The position numbers were made by a program, and so were the translations under genes. The notes beneath the pieces are model-generated. The model did not search any database, had not been told where the DNA came from, and saw nothing but the letters and a program-made list of their open reading frames with translations. Positions 7,319-16,680 of a stretch of DNA of 64,000 nucleotides are shown piece after piece (within the stretch, counting starts at the first letter, position 1; each line of letters opens with the position of its first letter). The DNA is from Paenibacillus brasilensis. Lineage in GTDB: Bacteria > Bacillota > Bacilli > Paenibacillales > Paenibacillaceae. Location of the stretch: assembly GCF_009363115.1 (NCBI RefSeq), contig NZ_CP045298.1:2532001-2596000 (forward strand), read 5' to 3'.

Positions 7319-9583
7319 TCAACGTCTGATCACTCGCAATCCGGCGACTTTCGCCACCTTGCCTTGCGGGTGAGCTGTAAATCGAATCGTAGCTTCATTC
7401 TTTTGGCTCGTCACGGACTGAGGAAGCTCATAGACGAACGTTTCAAATTTATTCATTTCCTCCGACTCCAGCTTGCCTTCTCCTAACATCTGACCATCTG
7501 CGGTGATGTCAAAGTCGTGATGAGAGCTGTTGGAGCGGCTCGAGTCCTTCAGATAAGTCACCGCTAATTGGACTGGCTCATCCGGGAGGACCTTCAACAC
7601 AAAAGAGAACCAGCCCCCAGGCCATGTGTCGCGATATTTACGGTTATAGATGGACCCCATGCCTACATGTTCGCCAGTAAAGGCATGATCCCGTTCAGGC
7701 TGCATTTCCGCAGGCTGCACAGCATCGACCGTACGTCGTTCCAGCTCCAACTGGTACGCCAATGCGGTACGGTATTCCGCTTCTGTGGATGCCCATTCTT
7801 CCTTGGAAAAGAGATCCCAATAGACGGTATAGGAACGATCATATATTTGATAAAACGGACGAAGCTGCAAGTCTCCGACATAGCCCAAGTCGTTCATACG
7901 GAATGTATTGGGCTCATTCTCGTCAGGAACCAGCTTCGAGGTCAATGAACCTGCCGAGCCGACCAGCACAGATGCCAGCAGGTGCTCCTCGTTGGCTTCC
8001 TGTGCGACAGGACCGAGGTCTCCAGCCAGCACAAGCGGGCCGTACATAAAGGCAATCCGGCGCGGATTGTCTGGCATTTCCTCGATTCTCACGGTCATAG
8101 GGATGTCATACTCGATCGTATCTCCGTCCTTCCATTCCCGTTCGATCACCACGTAGCTGGTAGGACAAGCCTCTGTAACAAAGGCTTCCCCGTTGATTTT
8201 AATAGCCATGCCTTGTTCCGCCCAATACGGGCATCTCAGCTTCAGTGTGAAGGATTTTGGCGTCTTGCTGATGACGCGCAGCGTTCCCCGTCCAGTTTGT
8301 GGGAAGAGAGTTTCTTGCTTGAGCTGTACATCCATGTGGTCCCACGTTACGGTAGAAGGGACATACTGGTTGACATAGATTGTTTGTGGCGTGTGAAAAT
8401 AGATGGCAGTACCGTACATGGAATGGCTTTCCATACCTGACCCGACACAGCATGTAAAATCCTCATATTGAGAATTGAAGGACTTGTGTCCACCCATTTC
8501 CAATGATACAAAGTAGCACACACGTCCATCGACAGGCTGCTGTGAAGCCAAAATATGATTGAACATCGCTCGTTCATAGTAGTCGGCATAGGCTGCGTAG
8601 CCGTCCCATTCGAACATATGTCTCGTTAATTTCAGCATGTTGTAGGTGTTGCAGGTTTCGCAGGTGCCTTCGCCCAAACGGTCATTCAGCTTCCCCGGTT
8701 CACCCAAATACTCATTATAGCTATTGCCGCCGATCACGTAGGAATGCTTATGAACCACCCGATTCCAGAAAAAGCGGGAAAGGTCCGCATATTGCGGTTT
8801 GCCTGTCATTTCATATTGCCGTGCTGCGCCAATGATCTTAGGGATTTGCGTATTGGCATGTCGTCCTGCCAGCGTATCCCGGGTGTCTGCGAGGTCATTC
8901 AGCACTTCTCCATGATAAAAGCGTTCCGCCAGCTTCAAGAAGCGCTCTTCCCCGGAATGCTCCGCCAGGTCGGTCAGCACCTCGTTCATACCGCCAAATT
9001 CGCAATGCAGCACCCGTTGCATCTGCTCATCATCCAGCCCTCTGAATACATCCTCCAGCCAGTTGCCGAGTTTGATTTCCATGGGTAGAGCCTTGGGGTG
9101 ATGCGCCAGCAGATGGGCATCGCGCAAGCCGGCAAGCAGCTTATGCATGGTATATAGCGGCACCCAGCCGCCGTTCAGATCAAAGCCTTGGGAGCGTATA
9201 TCTCCAGCCTTTACTTCCTCGAACAGCTCTTTCCCGCGTGGAATGCCAGAAATGTATCCGTTCCCATGACTGTTTTGGCATATTTCCAGCTCGTCGATGA
9301 CATCGTTTACCCGTTCAAGCAGCCTTTCGTCGCCTGTGGAGGCAAACGTCAGCGAGCAGCCGGACAGATAGTGACTGAGCGTATGTCCACTGATGCCGCG
9401 TGCTTCCCAGCCCTCATAATGAGCAGCTTTGGACTCCAGTCCCGCATATTCACGAAACCGCGATAATAGGCGGTCAGGCTCCAAACTGAGCAGATAGGCC
9501 GTATTCAGTTCCATTGCATGGTAAAGTGGACCGGAATCAATGCTTACTTTATGCAAGTCAAAAGCTTTTGCTTTCAAAGTCAT
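7319..9583 (-). CDS. GH127/GH146-type beta-L-arabinofuranosidase
   Basis: A 754-residue complete DUF1680 enzyme, longer than the ~650-residue minimal form because of an extra C-terminal beta domain (from about residue 640). Residues ~10-400 are the (alpha/alpha)6 barrel. Catalytic features are visible: GEGTCETCN places Glu309 and Cys311, and FTCCVGSGMES places Cys378 and Cys379. In the characterised enzyme HypBA1 the equivalent Glu and three Cys hold a zinc ion, with the first Cys of the CC pair as nucleophile. Family role: hydrolysis of beta-L-arabinofuranosyl linkages in hydroxyproline-rich glycoproteins or pectin side chains. There is no signal peptide, so it is cytoplasmic. The ATG at 9583 has AAGGAG only 2 bases away, and a TTG two codons later has better spacing, so the exact start is uncertain. 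It is divergent from the AraC gene at 9708. Confidence 0.9.
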   Translation of the reverse strand: MTLKAKAFDLHKVSIDSGPLYHAMELNTAYLLSLEPDRLLSRFREYAGLESKAAHYEGWEARGISGHTLSHYLSGCSLTFASTGDERLLERVNDVIDELEICQNSHGNGYISGIPRGKELFEEVKAGDIRSQGFDLNGGWVPLYTMHKLLAGLRDAHLLAHHPKALPMEIKLGNWLEDVFRGLDDEQMQRVLHCEFGGMNEVLTDLAEHSGEERFLKLAERFYHGEVLNDLADTRDTLAGRHANTQIPKIIGAARQYEMTGKPQYADLSRFFWNRVVHKHSYVIGGNSYNEYLGEPGKLNDRLGEGTCETCNTYNMLKLTRHMFEWDGYAAYADYYERAMFNHILASQQPVDGRVCYFVSLEMGGHKSFNSQYEDFTCCVGSGMESHSMYGTAIYFHTPQTIYVNQYVPSTVTWDHMDVQLKQETLFPQTGRGTLRVISKTPKSFTLKLRCPYWAEQGMAIKINGEAFVTEACPTSYVVIEREWKDGDTIEYDIPMTVRIEEMPDNPRRIAFMYGPLVLAGDLGPVAQEANEEHLLASVLVGSAGSLTSKLVPDENEPNTFRMNDLGYVGDLQLRPFYQIYDRSYTVYWDLFSKEEWASTEAEYRTALAYQLELERRTVDAVQPAEMQPERDHAFTGEHVGMGSIYNRKYRDTWPGGWFSFVLKVLPDEPVQLAVTYLKDSSRSNSSHHDFDITADGQMLGEGKLESEEMNKFETFVYELPQSVTSQKNEATIRFTAHPQGKVAKVAGLRVIRR

Positions 9584-9707
9584 CGCTCCTTAGCTAAGAT
9601 GAAGGTGTATATTTCTCCACTACATTAGCATTGCAATCGCGGTATGTCAGTAGCTTAACCATACAATGGGTGGACAAATCCGAACATGAACCTAAAGAGG
9701 CGATAAC

Positions 9708-10601
9708 ATGACTTATCTGAAAGTAAATGTGGACGCACCCGTACAGTTGATCTCAGCAGGCGAGTTTATTTCCGAGGTGCCCTGGAAGCATATGAACCGT
9801 TCCATCGAGAACTTTGAGCTGATCCTTGGTGTCCATGAGAAAGTATATATACGAGAGGAACAGGCGCATTTTGAGATAGGAAAAGGCGATATTGTACTGC
9901 TTTATCCCGGTCGTACCCATGGAGGATACCGGGAATCGTTGCCGGGGATTAAATTTTATTGGTTTCATTTTGACGTTCCCGCGACCCCGAATGTATTATC
10001 TAACGAGGAAATGAAGCAGGAAACCCATACGATGGAGGGGCTTTTGCAGCGTCACGGCGTGGTGCGGGATATCTATTTGCCGCAATATGTACAGGCAGAC
10101 AACGGGGATCGGATTCATATCATCGTCAGTCAAATTTTACACGTAGCCAACTCACATTATCTCACGCATCACAGTGCGAATTATTTGTTTACCTCGCTGT
10201 TGATTGAAATATCGGAGCTGGCTCTTGGTCGTATGATCAATAGTCCTGTCAGCCCACAGGGGAATGTGAGCTTTAACAAGATTATTGAGTGGACCCGGAT
10301 TCATGCCGAAGAGCCGCTGACGGTGACGGATCTAGCCAGAAAATTCAATTACAACAAGGATTATATTTCTCGTTTGTTCAAGCAAAATACAGGCATGCGG
10401 CCCTTGGAATTCATCCACAGTATTCGTATCAATAAAGCCAAGGAATTGATTTCCCGTACAGATATGAGCATTAGGCAGGTTGCAGAAGAAGCCGGATACA
10501 CGGATGAGAAGTACTTTATGCGCTTGTTCAAAAAGAGAGTCCATATGACTCCTTCACAGTACCGGAATGCCTATCATCAAACATTTATGAACAATGTTTA
10601 G
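9708..10601 (+). CDS. AraC family transcriptional regulator
   Basis: 297 residues. The N-terminal ~100 residues form an AraC-type cupin sensor (FEIGKGDIVLLYPGRTHGG, then KFYWFHFD). The last ~100 residues contain the double helix-turn-helix: LTVTDLARKFNYNKDYISRLFKQNTGMRPLEF and MSIRQVAEEAGYTDEKYFMRLFKKRVHMTPSQYR. AGAGGCG precedes the ATG. It is divergent from the GH127 gene across a 124-base gap, so it is the likely local activator, responding to a released sugar. No clear direct repeat was recognised in the gap. Confidence 0.9.
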   Translation: MTYLKVNVDAPVQLISAGEFISEVPWKHMNRSIENFELILGVHEKVYIREEQAHFEIGKGDIVLLYPGRTHGGYRESLPGIKFYWFHFDVPATPNVLSNEEMKQETHTMEGLLQRHGVVRDIYLPQYVQADNGDRIHIIVSQILHVANSHYLTHHSANYLFTSLLIEISELALGRMINSPVSPQGNVSFNKIIEWTRIHAEEPLTVTDLARKFNYNKDYISRLFKQNTGMRPLEFIHSIRINKAKELISRTDMSIRQVAEEAGYTDEKYFMRLFKKRVHMTPSQYRNAYHQTFMNNV

Positions 10602-10715
10602 TCTATTCCGCTTCACGGGAGGCATGGCTTATCAGACTGTAATTTGATAATCTGATTTAAGAGATTAAATGAGAGCAATCAATACATAATACACTGATAA
10701 AAAGGGGCAAGCGAG

Positions 10716-11654
10716 ATGCTACAACCACCACTAAAGAATGAACTGACTCGAATATTGGAAGACCATGCACTGGATGAGCAATTAAAAGAAGTGATCTATC
10801 GAGAGGCTGGGGCTGCAATACAATTTCATATCGAACATGAAGAGAACTATGAGCGTATTGGCAATAGCCGAATCGCTGGCTACCCGGATTTGCCACCCTC
10901 GATCGAGTGGCCGTGTGATTCAGACGGGGAATATTATACGTTTATTGCTCAAATCAATTTGGGCGAAATGCCTTTTTCTCCATTTAAGAGGTTGCCCGAG
11001 CAGGGAATCCTTTATTTTTTCCTTGGAGTGGATGAGCCCGCCTATGATATTGACCATAAAATCTTTTACTATAACGGTGACAGCAGCGCTTTGAAGAAAA
11101 CCTTGCCACCGACTGGGAAGGTTGAAGTATGTGCCGAGGACAGGGATTTCACATCTTGTGCAATTTCTTTTCAGCCGATCTTGACGGTGCCGTCGGAGAG
11201 CGAGACGGCAGATATTCTATTAGATGAGCATGAGGAGCTTTATGAGCTTTTATGCGAGCATAGTGATACGGTGTGGGGGCAGCATCAGTCTTTTGCCGGG
11301 AACACCCGGCGGGATGCCTATCTGTGCCGAAACGGGCTGGAGGGTCTTCTGTTTAACTGGCATAAGAGTGAGAGCCAGATCCATAAGGAAGTCGAGCAGG
11401 CCATGCACAGGGGAAGTACAGAGTATGCGGAGCATTTACGATCTGAAGTGCTGCCTCAGCTGCAAGAATACCAGACGAACCGGGAAAAGCACGACAAGGC
11501 TTCAGAAGATTGGCACGTTCTGCTCTCCGTTTCTTCTTTGGACGAGGTCGGCATGTGCTGGTGGGACGCAGGATATTTGGAATTTTTCATGGATAAAAAA
11601 GATTTGCAAAACCTTGATTTCACGCGAACGTATGTCAATCTGGCTACCAGCTAA
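10716..11654 (+). CDS. DUF1963 (YwqG-like) protein
   Basis: 312 residues. The hallmark text of the DUF1963/YwqG family is present: SRIAGYPDLPPSIEWP near residue 50, FIAQINLGEMP about 20 residues later, GILYFFLGVDE, and near the C-terminus DEVGMCWWDAGYLEFFMDKKDL. The function of this soluble family is not established; members occur next to polymorphic toxin and immunity-like loci in some Bacillus, but no toxin gene was recognised here. It starts 114 bases after the AraC gene on the same strand and is followed by a strong terminator, so it may have its own promoter. Confidence 0.8.
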   Translation: MLQPPLKNELTRILEDHALDEQLKEVIYREAGAAIQFHIEHEENYERIGNSRIAGYPDLPPSIEWPCDSDGEYYTFIAQINLGEMPFSPFKRLPEQGILYFFLGVDEPAYDIDHKIFYYNGDSSALKKTLPPTGKVEVCAEDRDFTSCAISFQPILTVPSESETADILLDEHEELYELLCEHSDTVWGQHQSFAGNTRRDAYLCRNGLEGLLFNWHKSESQIHKEVEQAMHRGSTEYAEHLRSEVLPQLQEYQTNREKHDKASEDWHVLLSVSSLDEVGMCWWDAGYLEFFMDKKDLQNLDFTRTYVNLATS

Positions 11655-11665
11655 TCGAATGTATA

Positions 11666-11707
11666 AAGCCCTCCCGATGCTTCTCTCATGAGAAGCCGGA
11701 AGGGCTT
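11666..11707. terminator. Long hairpin between convergent genes
   Basis: Outer arms AAGCCCT-CCG / CGG-AGGGCTT (one mismatch) enclose a perfect GCTTCTC / GAGAAGC hairpin with a TCAT loop. There is no long T run on either side. It sits between the stops of the DUF1963 and beta-galactosidase genes, as a shared terminator would. Confidence 0.65.
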
Positions 11708-11754
11708 AGCTTGTTGCATCAGGCTTATCTTGAATATATATACGGTGAGCTTAT

Positions 11755-14700
11755 TTACACCCGTTGCACAGTAAATTCAAACTCCAGCTTTTGAGCGGCT
11801 GAAATTTGGTATTCCTCATGTACCGGAGCGCCCCAGCTGTCGTCGCCGCCTACACCCATTTGCTTGCCAGCTACGGTGACAACGGTGTAGTAGACGTTGG
11901 GCAACTCATACAGATGGTAGGCGCTTTCCAGCTCAAACGCTGTGTATGGCGAAATGTTGCATTCCACAGGTGCGGTAGCTGGTGCAGTAATGCGAATGCC
12001 TTGCCGGGAATCGTCAGTAATATCGACACGGCGCACGCCTGTACGGTTGCCGGATTCCTGCGGCACGACATACCCGGACACGTTATCCGTAGCTTCGTTG
12101 CGGAATACGCCGAGTCTCGCGCCGAAGGCACGGTCGATGTAATTCTCCTCCGGTCCCATCGCGTACCAGTCCAGATGGCGATAGTCCGCCGGAACCTTGA
12201 ACGAGAGGGCAAAGATCGGCAGGTTGGGCAGTCCTGATACGCCTTCATAGGTGGATTTTACGTTCAGACTGCCATCGCCAAAGACGGTATAGGCTACCGT
12301 TACCTGTGCGTCTGCATGAATGCTTAGCGTGTAGCGGAACGTAACGGTTACGCGGTCTGTCTGCTCTTCCGTGACTTCGATGCCTACACATTTACGCGTC
12401 AGGCTCGCAGCGAACCAGCCTCCGGCTTCAAAGCCTAGTGCGGTTCCCCGATCATTGTCTGTAGTTGCACGCCAGAACAATGGGGCAGGAGGGATAGCGA
12501 TCATCTCGCGTCCGGCGTAACGCAGCGAGGTCAGGCTGCCTGCTCCTTTGGAGAACATGATACTGAAATCCGAGCCGTGAACGCCAATATTGACATCGCC
12601 ATGTACCACACGCAAGGTACCGCCCATAGGGGCTTTCAGTGGATTTGGATCTTCCACGATGAAAATATGCTGTCCGAAGGCTACTTCATGCCCGGCCTCA
12701 GCCCAGAGCGTGGCTTCCTTCAAAACAAGCGCTGTGTGAATGACATATTCCCCGGGCTTCCCGTCTGTACTTGGGAACGTCAGTGGAATATAGGCTTCGG
12801 TCTGAGCAGCCACATCCACATGACTCACATTTCGTGCGATCTCTTGACCTTCATGCAGCAGGCTGTATACCAGCTCGTAATCGCCCGTTCCCTCGAACAG
12901 GTTTTCGTTGCGAATGGTTACGCCGTTCCGACCAGGGGTGAGCTTCAGATTCTGGTACAGGAATTTGACCTCCTGCATCTTTGGTGAAACCTTCCGGTCC
13001 GCATAGACAATCCCGTCCGTACAGAAGCCGTAGTCTGTTGCGCGGTCGTCAAAGTCGCCGCCGATCGCAAGGTACTCGCGTCCGTAGCGATCTTTTTTCA
13101 TGACCGCCTGGTCAATGTAATCCCAAATAAAACCGCCCTGATACAACTCGTATTTGTTCTCCAGCTCGGTATATTTGTGCATGCCGCCTACGGAATTGCC
13201 CATTGCATGCATGTACTCGCAGCTGATATACGGCTTTTGCGGATTGTCGTTCAGATACTGCTCGATATCTTCGGGCTTGGCGTACATCCGGCTCTCCATA
13301 TCGCTGGTATCATCGTACGTGCGGTTGTGGAATACGCCTTCGTAGTGCACCAGACGGCTTGGGTCGGTGGCGCGGAAATAGTTGGCTACATTGCGCAGCA
13401 CTTCACCCGCATACGATTCATTGCCGCAGGACCAGATCAGAATGGACGGATGGTTTTTATCCCGTTCCAGCATGGAAATGGCACGATCCATAACGATATC
13501 CTGCCATTCGGGCAGATTAGCGGGAATATTCCATGAAGGCTCGACGGCGCCGAGCTTTTGCCAGGACCCGTGTGTCTCCAGATTCATTTCGTCAATCACA
13601 TAGATCCCGTACTCATCGCACAGCTCATACCATAGGGTCTGATTCGGATAATGCGAGGTACGGACAGCATTCATATTGTTTTGCTTGAGTGTTCGGATAT
13701 CCCACAGCATATCTTCACGGGAAATCGCACGCCCGGTGCGGGCGTTAAATTCATGACGATTGACGCCTTTGAAGACGATGCGCTTGCCGTTCAGATGCAT
13801 GACCTTGTTGATCATCTCGAATCTGCGGAAGCCAATTTTTTGCGGAATGACCTCTACGAGCGATCCATTAGCCTCATAAATTTGGATGAACAACGTGTAC
13901 AAATAAGGCTTTTCCGCGCTCCAGCGCTGTACTTGCTCCAAGCTTGCGGACAACGAAGCCTTGCCGTCTGTAAAGTCAGCCTTCAAAGAAGCTACTGCCT
14001 GGCCCACAGCATCCTTCACGTCAACGGCTGCATAGGCTGCTTCCGGTTTTTCCAAGGTCAATTCCAGCTCCAGCAGGCCCTGGGTGAAGGAGGCATCCAA
14101 ATCGGCCTTCACATGCAGGTCACGTACGTGGACACGGGGGATCGTGTACAGATATACGTCTCTGAAAATGCCGGAAAAACGCCAGAAATCCTGATCCTCC
14201 AGCCATGCTCCCGTACTTCTTTGATATACCTCTACCGCCAGCTTGTTCTCGCCGGCTTGCAGGAACGGGGTCAGTTCAAAATCAGACGGTGTAAAGCTAT
14301 CCTCGCTGTAGCCGACAAAATTTCCATTTAACCATACATAAAAGGCCGACTCGACACCCTGAAAAGAAATAAACACAGGCTGCCCGTCGGAGCTCATATT
14401 TTGCGGCAAAACAAAGCTTTTAATATAGCTTCCTACCGGGTTGTGATCCTCTGGAATATGCGGTGGGCGAACGTCGGAATGTCCGTCCCACGGATACATC
14501 GTATTCACGTACTGCATTTGGCCGAAGCCTTGTGTCTGAATATGGCCCGGCACCTGAATATCGCTCCAGCCGCCATACTCAAAGTCAGGTGCATAGAATT
14601 CCACCGGACGACTGGCTGGATTGGTTGCATAATTGAACTTCCAGTTTCCATTCAGGCTATGCCGCCAGGCCATATCGGCCTGGTGCTCTGCTTCCTGAAG

Positions 14701-14799
14701 CGTGGCGTAATATTTATGATCGGAATAGGCTGGCAGCCGATTTACCGCAAACTTGGTCACATCAGTGAGCCAGTCCAGACTTGGGGTATGGATGGTCAA
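11755..14799 (-). CDS. lacZ: Beta-galactosidase, GH2 (LacZ type)
   Basis: About 1014 residues, the full LacZ length. A GTG at 14808 opens the frame, but AAGGAG (14808-14813) overlaps it; a TTG at 14799 has ideal 8-base spacing and is chosen. With this start the acid/base Glu is residue 461 (IWSCGNESYAGE) and the nucleophile is Glu528 (SCEYMHAMGNS), both intact. The five-domain plan is visible: sugar-binding jelly roll (MYPWDGHSDVRPP, WRFSGIFRDVYLY), immunoglobulin-like domain, TIM barrel (FKGVNRHEFNARTGR, MNAVRTSHYPN), and the C-terminal bgal-small-N domain ending in MGVGGDDSWGAPVH. It hydrolyses beta-galactosides in the cytoplasm. It is the last gene after an ABC importer on the same strand, so the import of a galactoside is likely. 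Confidence 0.95.
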   Translation of the reverse strand: MTIHTPSLDWLTDVTKFAVNRLPAYSDHKYYATLQEAEHQADMAWRHSLNGNWKFNYATNPASRPVEFYAPDFEYGGWSDIQVPGHIQTQGFGQMQYVNTMYPWDGHSDVRPPHIPEDHNPVGSYIKSFVLPQNMSSDGQPVFISFQGVESAFYVWLNGNFVGYSEDSFTPSDFELTPFLQAGENKLAVEVYQRSTGAWLEDQDFWRFSGIFRDVYLYTIPRVHVRDLHVKADLDASFTQGLLELELTLEKPEAAYAAVDVKDAVGQAVASLKADFTDGKASLSASLEQVQRWSAEKPYLYTLFIQIYEANGSLVEVIPQKIGFRRFEMINKVMHLNGKRIVFKGVNRHEFNARTGRAISREDMLWDIRTLKQNNMNAVRTSHYPNQTLWYELCDEYGIYVIDEMNLETHGSWQKLGAVEPSWNIPANLPEWQDIVMDRAISMLERDKNHPSILIWSCGNESYAGEVLRNVANYFRATDPSRLVHYEGVFHNRTYDDTSDMESRMYAKPEDIEQYLNDNPQKPYISCEYMHAMGNSVGGMHKYTELENKYELYQGGFIWDYIDQAVMKKDRYGREYLAIGGDFDDRATDYGFCTDGIVYADRKVSPKMQEVKFLYQNLKLTPGRNGVTIRNENLFEGTGDYELVYSLLHEGQEIARNVSHVDVAAQTEAYIPLTFPSTDGKPGEYVIHTALVLKEATLWAEAGHEVAFGQHIFIVEDPNPLKAPMGGTLRVVHGDVNIGVHGSDFSIMFSKGAGSLTSLRYAGREMIAIPPAPLFWRATTDNDRGTALGFEAGGWFAASLTRKCVGIEVTEEQTDRVTVTFRYTLSIHADAQVTVAYTVFGDGSLNVKSTYEGVSGLPNLPIFALSFKVPADYRHLDWYAMGPEENYIDRAFGARLGVFRNEATDNVSGYVVPQESGNRTGVRRVDITDDSRQGIRITAPATAPVECNISPYTAFELESAYHLYELPNVYYTVVTVAGKQMGVGGDDSWGAPVHEEYQISAAQKLEFEFTVQRV

Positions 14800-14860
14800 G
14801 GTGAACACTCCTTATTATTTAGAATGAAATGAAGGTATCAGTGATCCGTTCAAAAATCTG

Positions 14861-15685
14861 TTATTTGACCGAGCCAACCATGCCCGCTACAAAGTGCTTC
14901 TGCATCAGGAAGAATACCAGTGCAGTCGGCAATGTGGACAGGACGATAGCGATCATGATGACACCGTAATCAGGTGCATAGCTGGAGCCCAGATTCGAGA
15001 TCAACAGCGGGATGGTTTGATTCTCCGGCGTTTGCAACACGATCAGAGGCCAGAGGTAGTTGTTCCAGCTCGACATGAACGTGATGATCGCGGCAGCGGC
15101 ATAGGTTGTTTTCATCGTAGGCATGTATACGCGGAAGAACAGACCCAACTCGGATAATCCATCTATACGGCCTGCTTCCAGCAGATCCTTTGGAAACATT
15201 TTAGTGCTTTGCCGGAAAAAGAAGATCAGGAACGCCGTAGTGACGGTCGGGATGACGACAGATGAAAGGGTATCAATGCCGATCCAGGGGACGACATTCG
15301 AAATGCTGCCGAACATCCGGTAAAGCGGGATCATGATTGCCGCAAACGGAATCATCATCGACATCAGCAAGATGTTGAACACCACATCTTTGGCTTTACT
15401 TCTGTAGATTTCAAAGCCATAACCGGCCAGTGATGCAATCAGCATCGCTAGCAGCGTCGTGGAAATAGAGATTTTGGCCGAATTGCCCAGCGCTGTAACG
15501 ATATCCACCTTCTCCAGCAAATTGTGTATATTATCCATGAGATGAGCGCCGGGCAGAAGCTTGCCCTTTGTGACATCGACCGAAAGATTGGTGGAGCTGG
15601 AGAGCATCCACAGGAACGGAAAAATGGAAACGAACGACACAAGGATCAGAAAGGCGTACGTAAATATTCTTTTCGTTTTCATCAT
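14861..15685 (-). CDS. Carbohydrate ABC transporter permease (MalG type)
   Basis: 274 residues, six predicted membrane helices. It carries the cytoplasmic EAA loop of importer permeases, here DLLEAGRIDGLSELGLFFRVYMPTMK, which docks on the ATPase. The ATG overlaps the stop of the upstream permease (ATGA), which shows translational coupling. No ATPase gene is in the cluster, so a shared MsmX-type ATPase encoded elsewhere is probable, as in other CUT1 importers of Bacillus and Paenibacillus. The beta-galactosidase gene starts 62 bases downstream of its stop. Confidence 0.92.
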   Translation of the reverse strand: MMKTKRIFTYAFLILVSFVSIFPFLWMLSSSTNLSVDVTKGKLLPGAHLMDNIHNLLEKVDIVTALGNSAKISISTTLLAMLIASLAGYGFEIYRSKAKDVVFNILLMSMMIPFAAIMIPLYRMFGSISNVVPWIGIDTLSSVVIPTVTTAFLIFFFRQSTKMFPKDLLEAGRIDGLSELGLFFRVYMPTMKTTYAAAAIITFMSSWNNYLWPLIVLQTPENQTIPLLISNLGSSYAPDYGVIMIAIVLSTLPTALVFFLMQKHFVAGMVGSVK

Positions 15686-16584
15686 TTTTTCTCACCTGCC
15701 ACTTTGAACTGGATAATCGACAAGATAATGATCATAATGACGATGGAGTAGGATACGGTCGCCGCATAACCAAAATCAGATGAATATTTGAAGGACAGGT
15801 TATAAATATATTGCGAAATAGAAGATGTCGCGTTGCCCGGTCCGCCCTTGGTAATGTTCATAATTTCATCAAAGAGCTGGAGTGTGCCAATCGTTGATGT
15901 AATCGAGGTGAACAGGATAATTGGTTTGAGCAGTGGAACGGTAATGCTGAAAAACTGGCGAATCGAAGAAGCACCGTCAATACGGGCCGCTTCATAGATG
16001 GAGCTGTCAATATTCTGGAGACCGGACAGGTAAAAGATCATATTGTAACCGGTCCAGCGCCATGTGATCGCGATAATAATCGTAACCTTGGCCCAGAAAG
16101 GGTCTGTAATCCATTGAATCGGCGTGCCGATCACATGCAGATTCAGCAATAGGGAATTGACCAGACCGTCAGCCGAGAACAAATACTTGAATACAACGGA
16201 ATAGGCTACCAGTGATGTAATACAAGGCAAGAAGATGGCTGTACGGAAAAAGCCCTTGAATTTCAGATTTTTATCATTCAGCAATACTGAAATGAACAGA
16301 GCCAGAATGACCATCAAAGGCACCTGGAAAATTAAATAGAAGAATGTATTCTTTACAGCGGTTATAAACATGCTGTCCGTCAACAGACGCTTGTAGTTAT
16401 CAATGCCGTTGAAGGTGAGATTAGACCCTGTGCCTGTCTTGAAGGACAAGATAAGCGCCTGAATCATCGGGTAGAAATAAAAGACCGCAATCATGATCAC
16501 TGCGATGGCTATGAACAACCATCCTGTCATACCTGCTTTGAGACGTGTTGTAGTCATTTTGGGTGCGGCTGTCTTCATAACCAT
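15682..16584 (-). CDS. Sugar ABC transporter permease (MalF type)
   Basis: 300 residues with six predicted membrane helices and the EAA loop YEAARIDGASSIRQFFSITVPLLKP. An N-terminal helix is followed by the typical LNFNGIDNYKRLL-like periplasmic-face segment. AGGGAG lies 5 bases before the ATG. It is separated from the binding-protein gene by 96 bases containing a hairpin (16606-16635), the usual way of keeping the binding protein more abundant than the permeases. It overlaps the next permease by 4 bases. Confidence 0.92.
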   Translation of the reverse strand: MVMKTAAPKMTTTRLKAGMTGWLFIAIAVIMIAVFYFYPMIQALILSFKTGTGSNLTFNGIDNYKRLLTDSMFITAVKNTFFYLIFQVPLMVILALFISVLLNDKNLKFKGFFRTAIFLPCITSLVAYSVVFKYLFSADGLVNSLLLNLHVIGTPIQWITDPFWAKVTIIIAITWRWTGYNMIFYLSGLQNIDSSIYEAARIDGASSIRQFFSITVPLLKPIILFTSITSTIGTLQLFDEIMNITKGGPGNATSSISQYIYNLSFKYSSDFGYAATVSYSIVIMIIILSIIQFKVAGEKK

Positions 16585-16605
16585 ATCAACTCCCTATGCA
16601 GCATT

Positions 16606-16635
16606 AAAACCTTGAACTCGCAAGCCCAAGGTTTT
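16606..16635 (-). terminator. Intra-operon hairpin between binding protein and permease genes
   Basis: A 9-bp perfect inverted repeat AAAACCTTG / CAAGGTTTT with a 12-base loop. Its position after the binding-protein gene suggests partial termination or mRNA 3'-end protection rather than a full stop. Confidence 0.65.
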
Positions 16636-16680
16636 AAGTGCTTATCGTTTTATTGTTTAGCCTTGGCTAGGAAGACTGTC

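Noticed and set aside
13651..14331. 226-codon plus-strand open frame
   Set aside because: Shadow of the beta-galactosidase gene; the minus-strand frame carries all family motifs.
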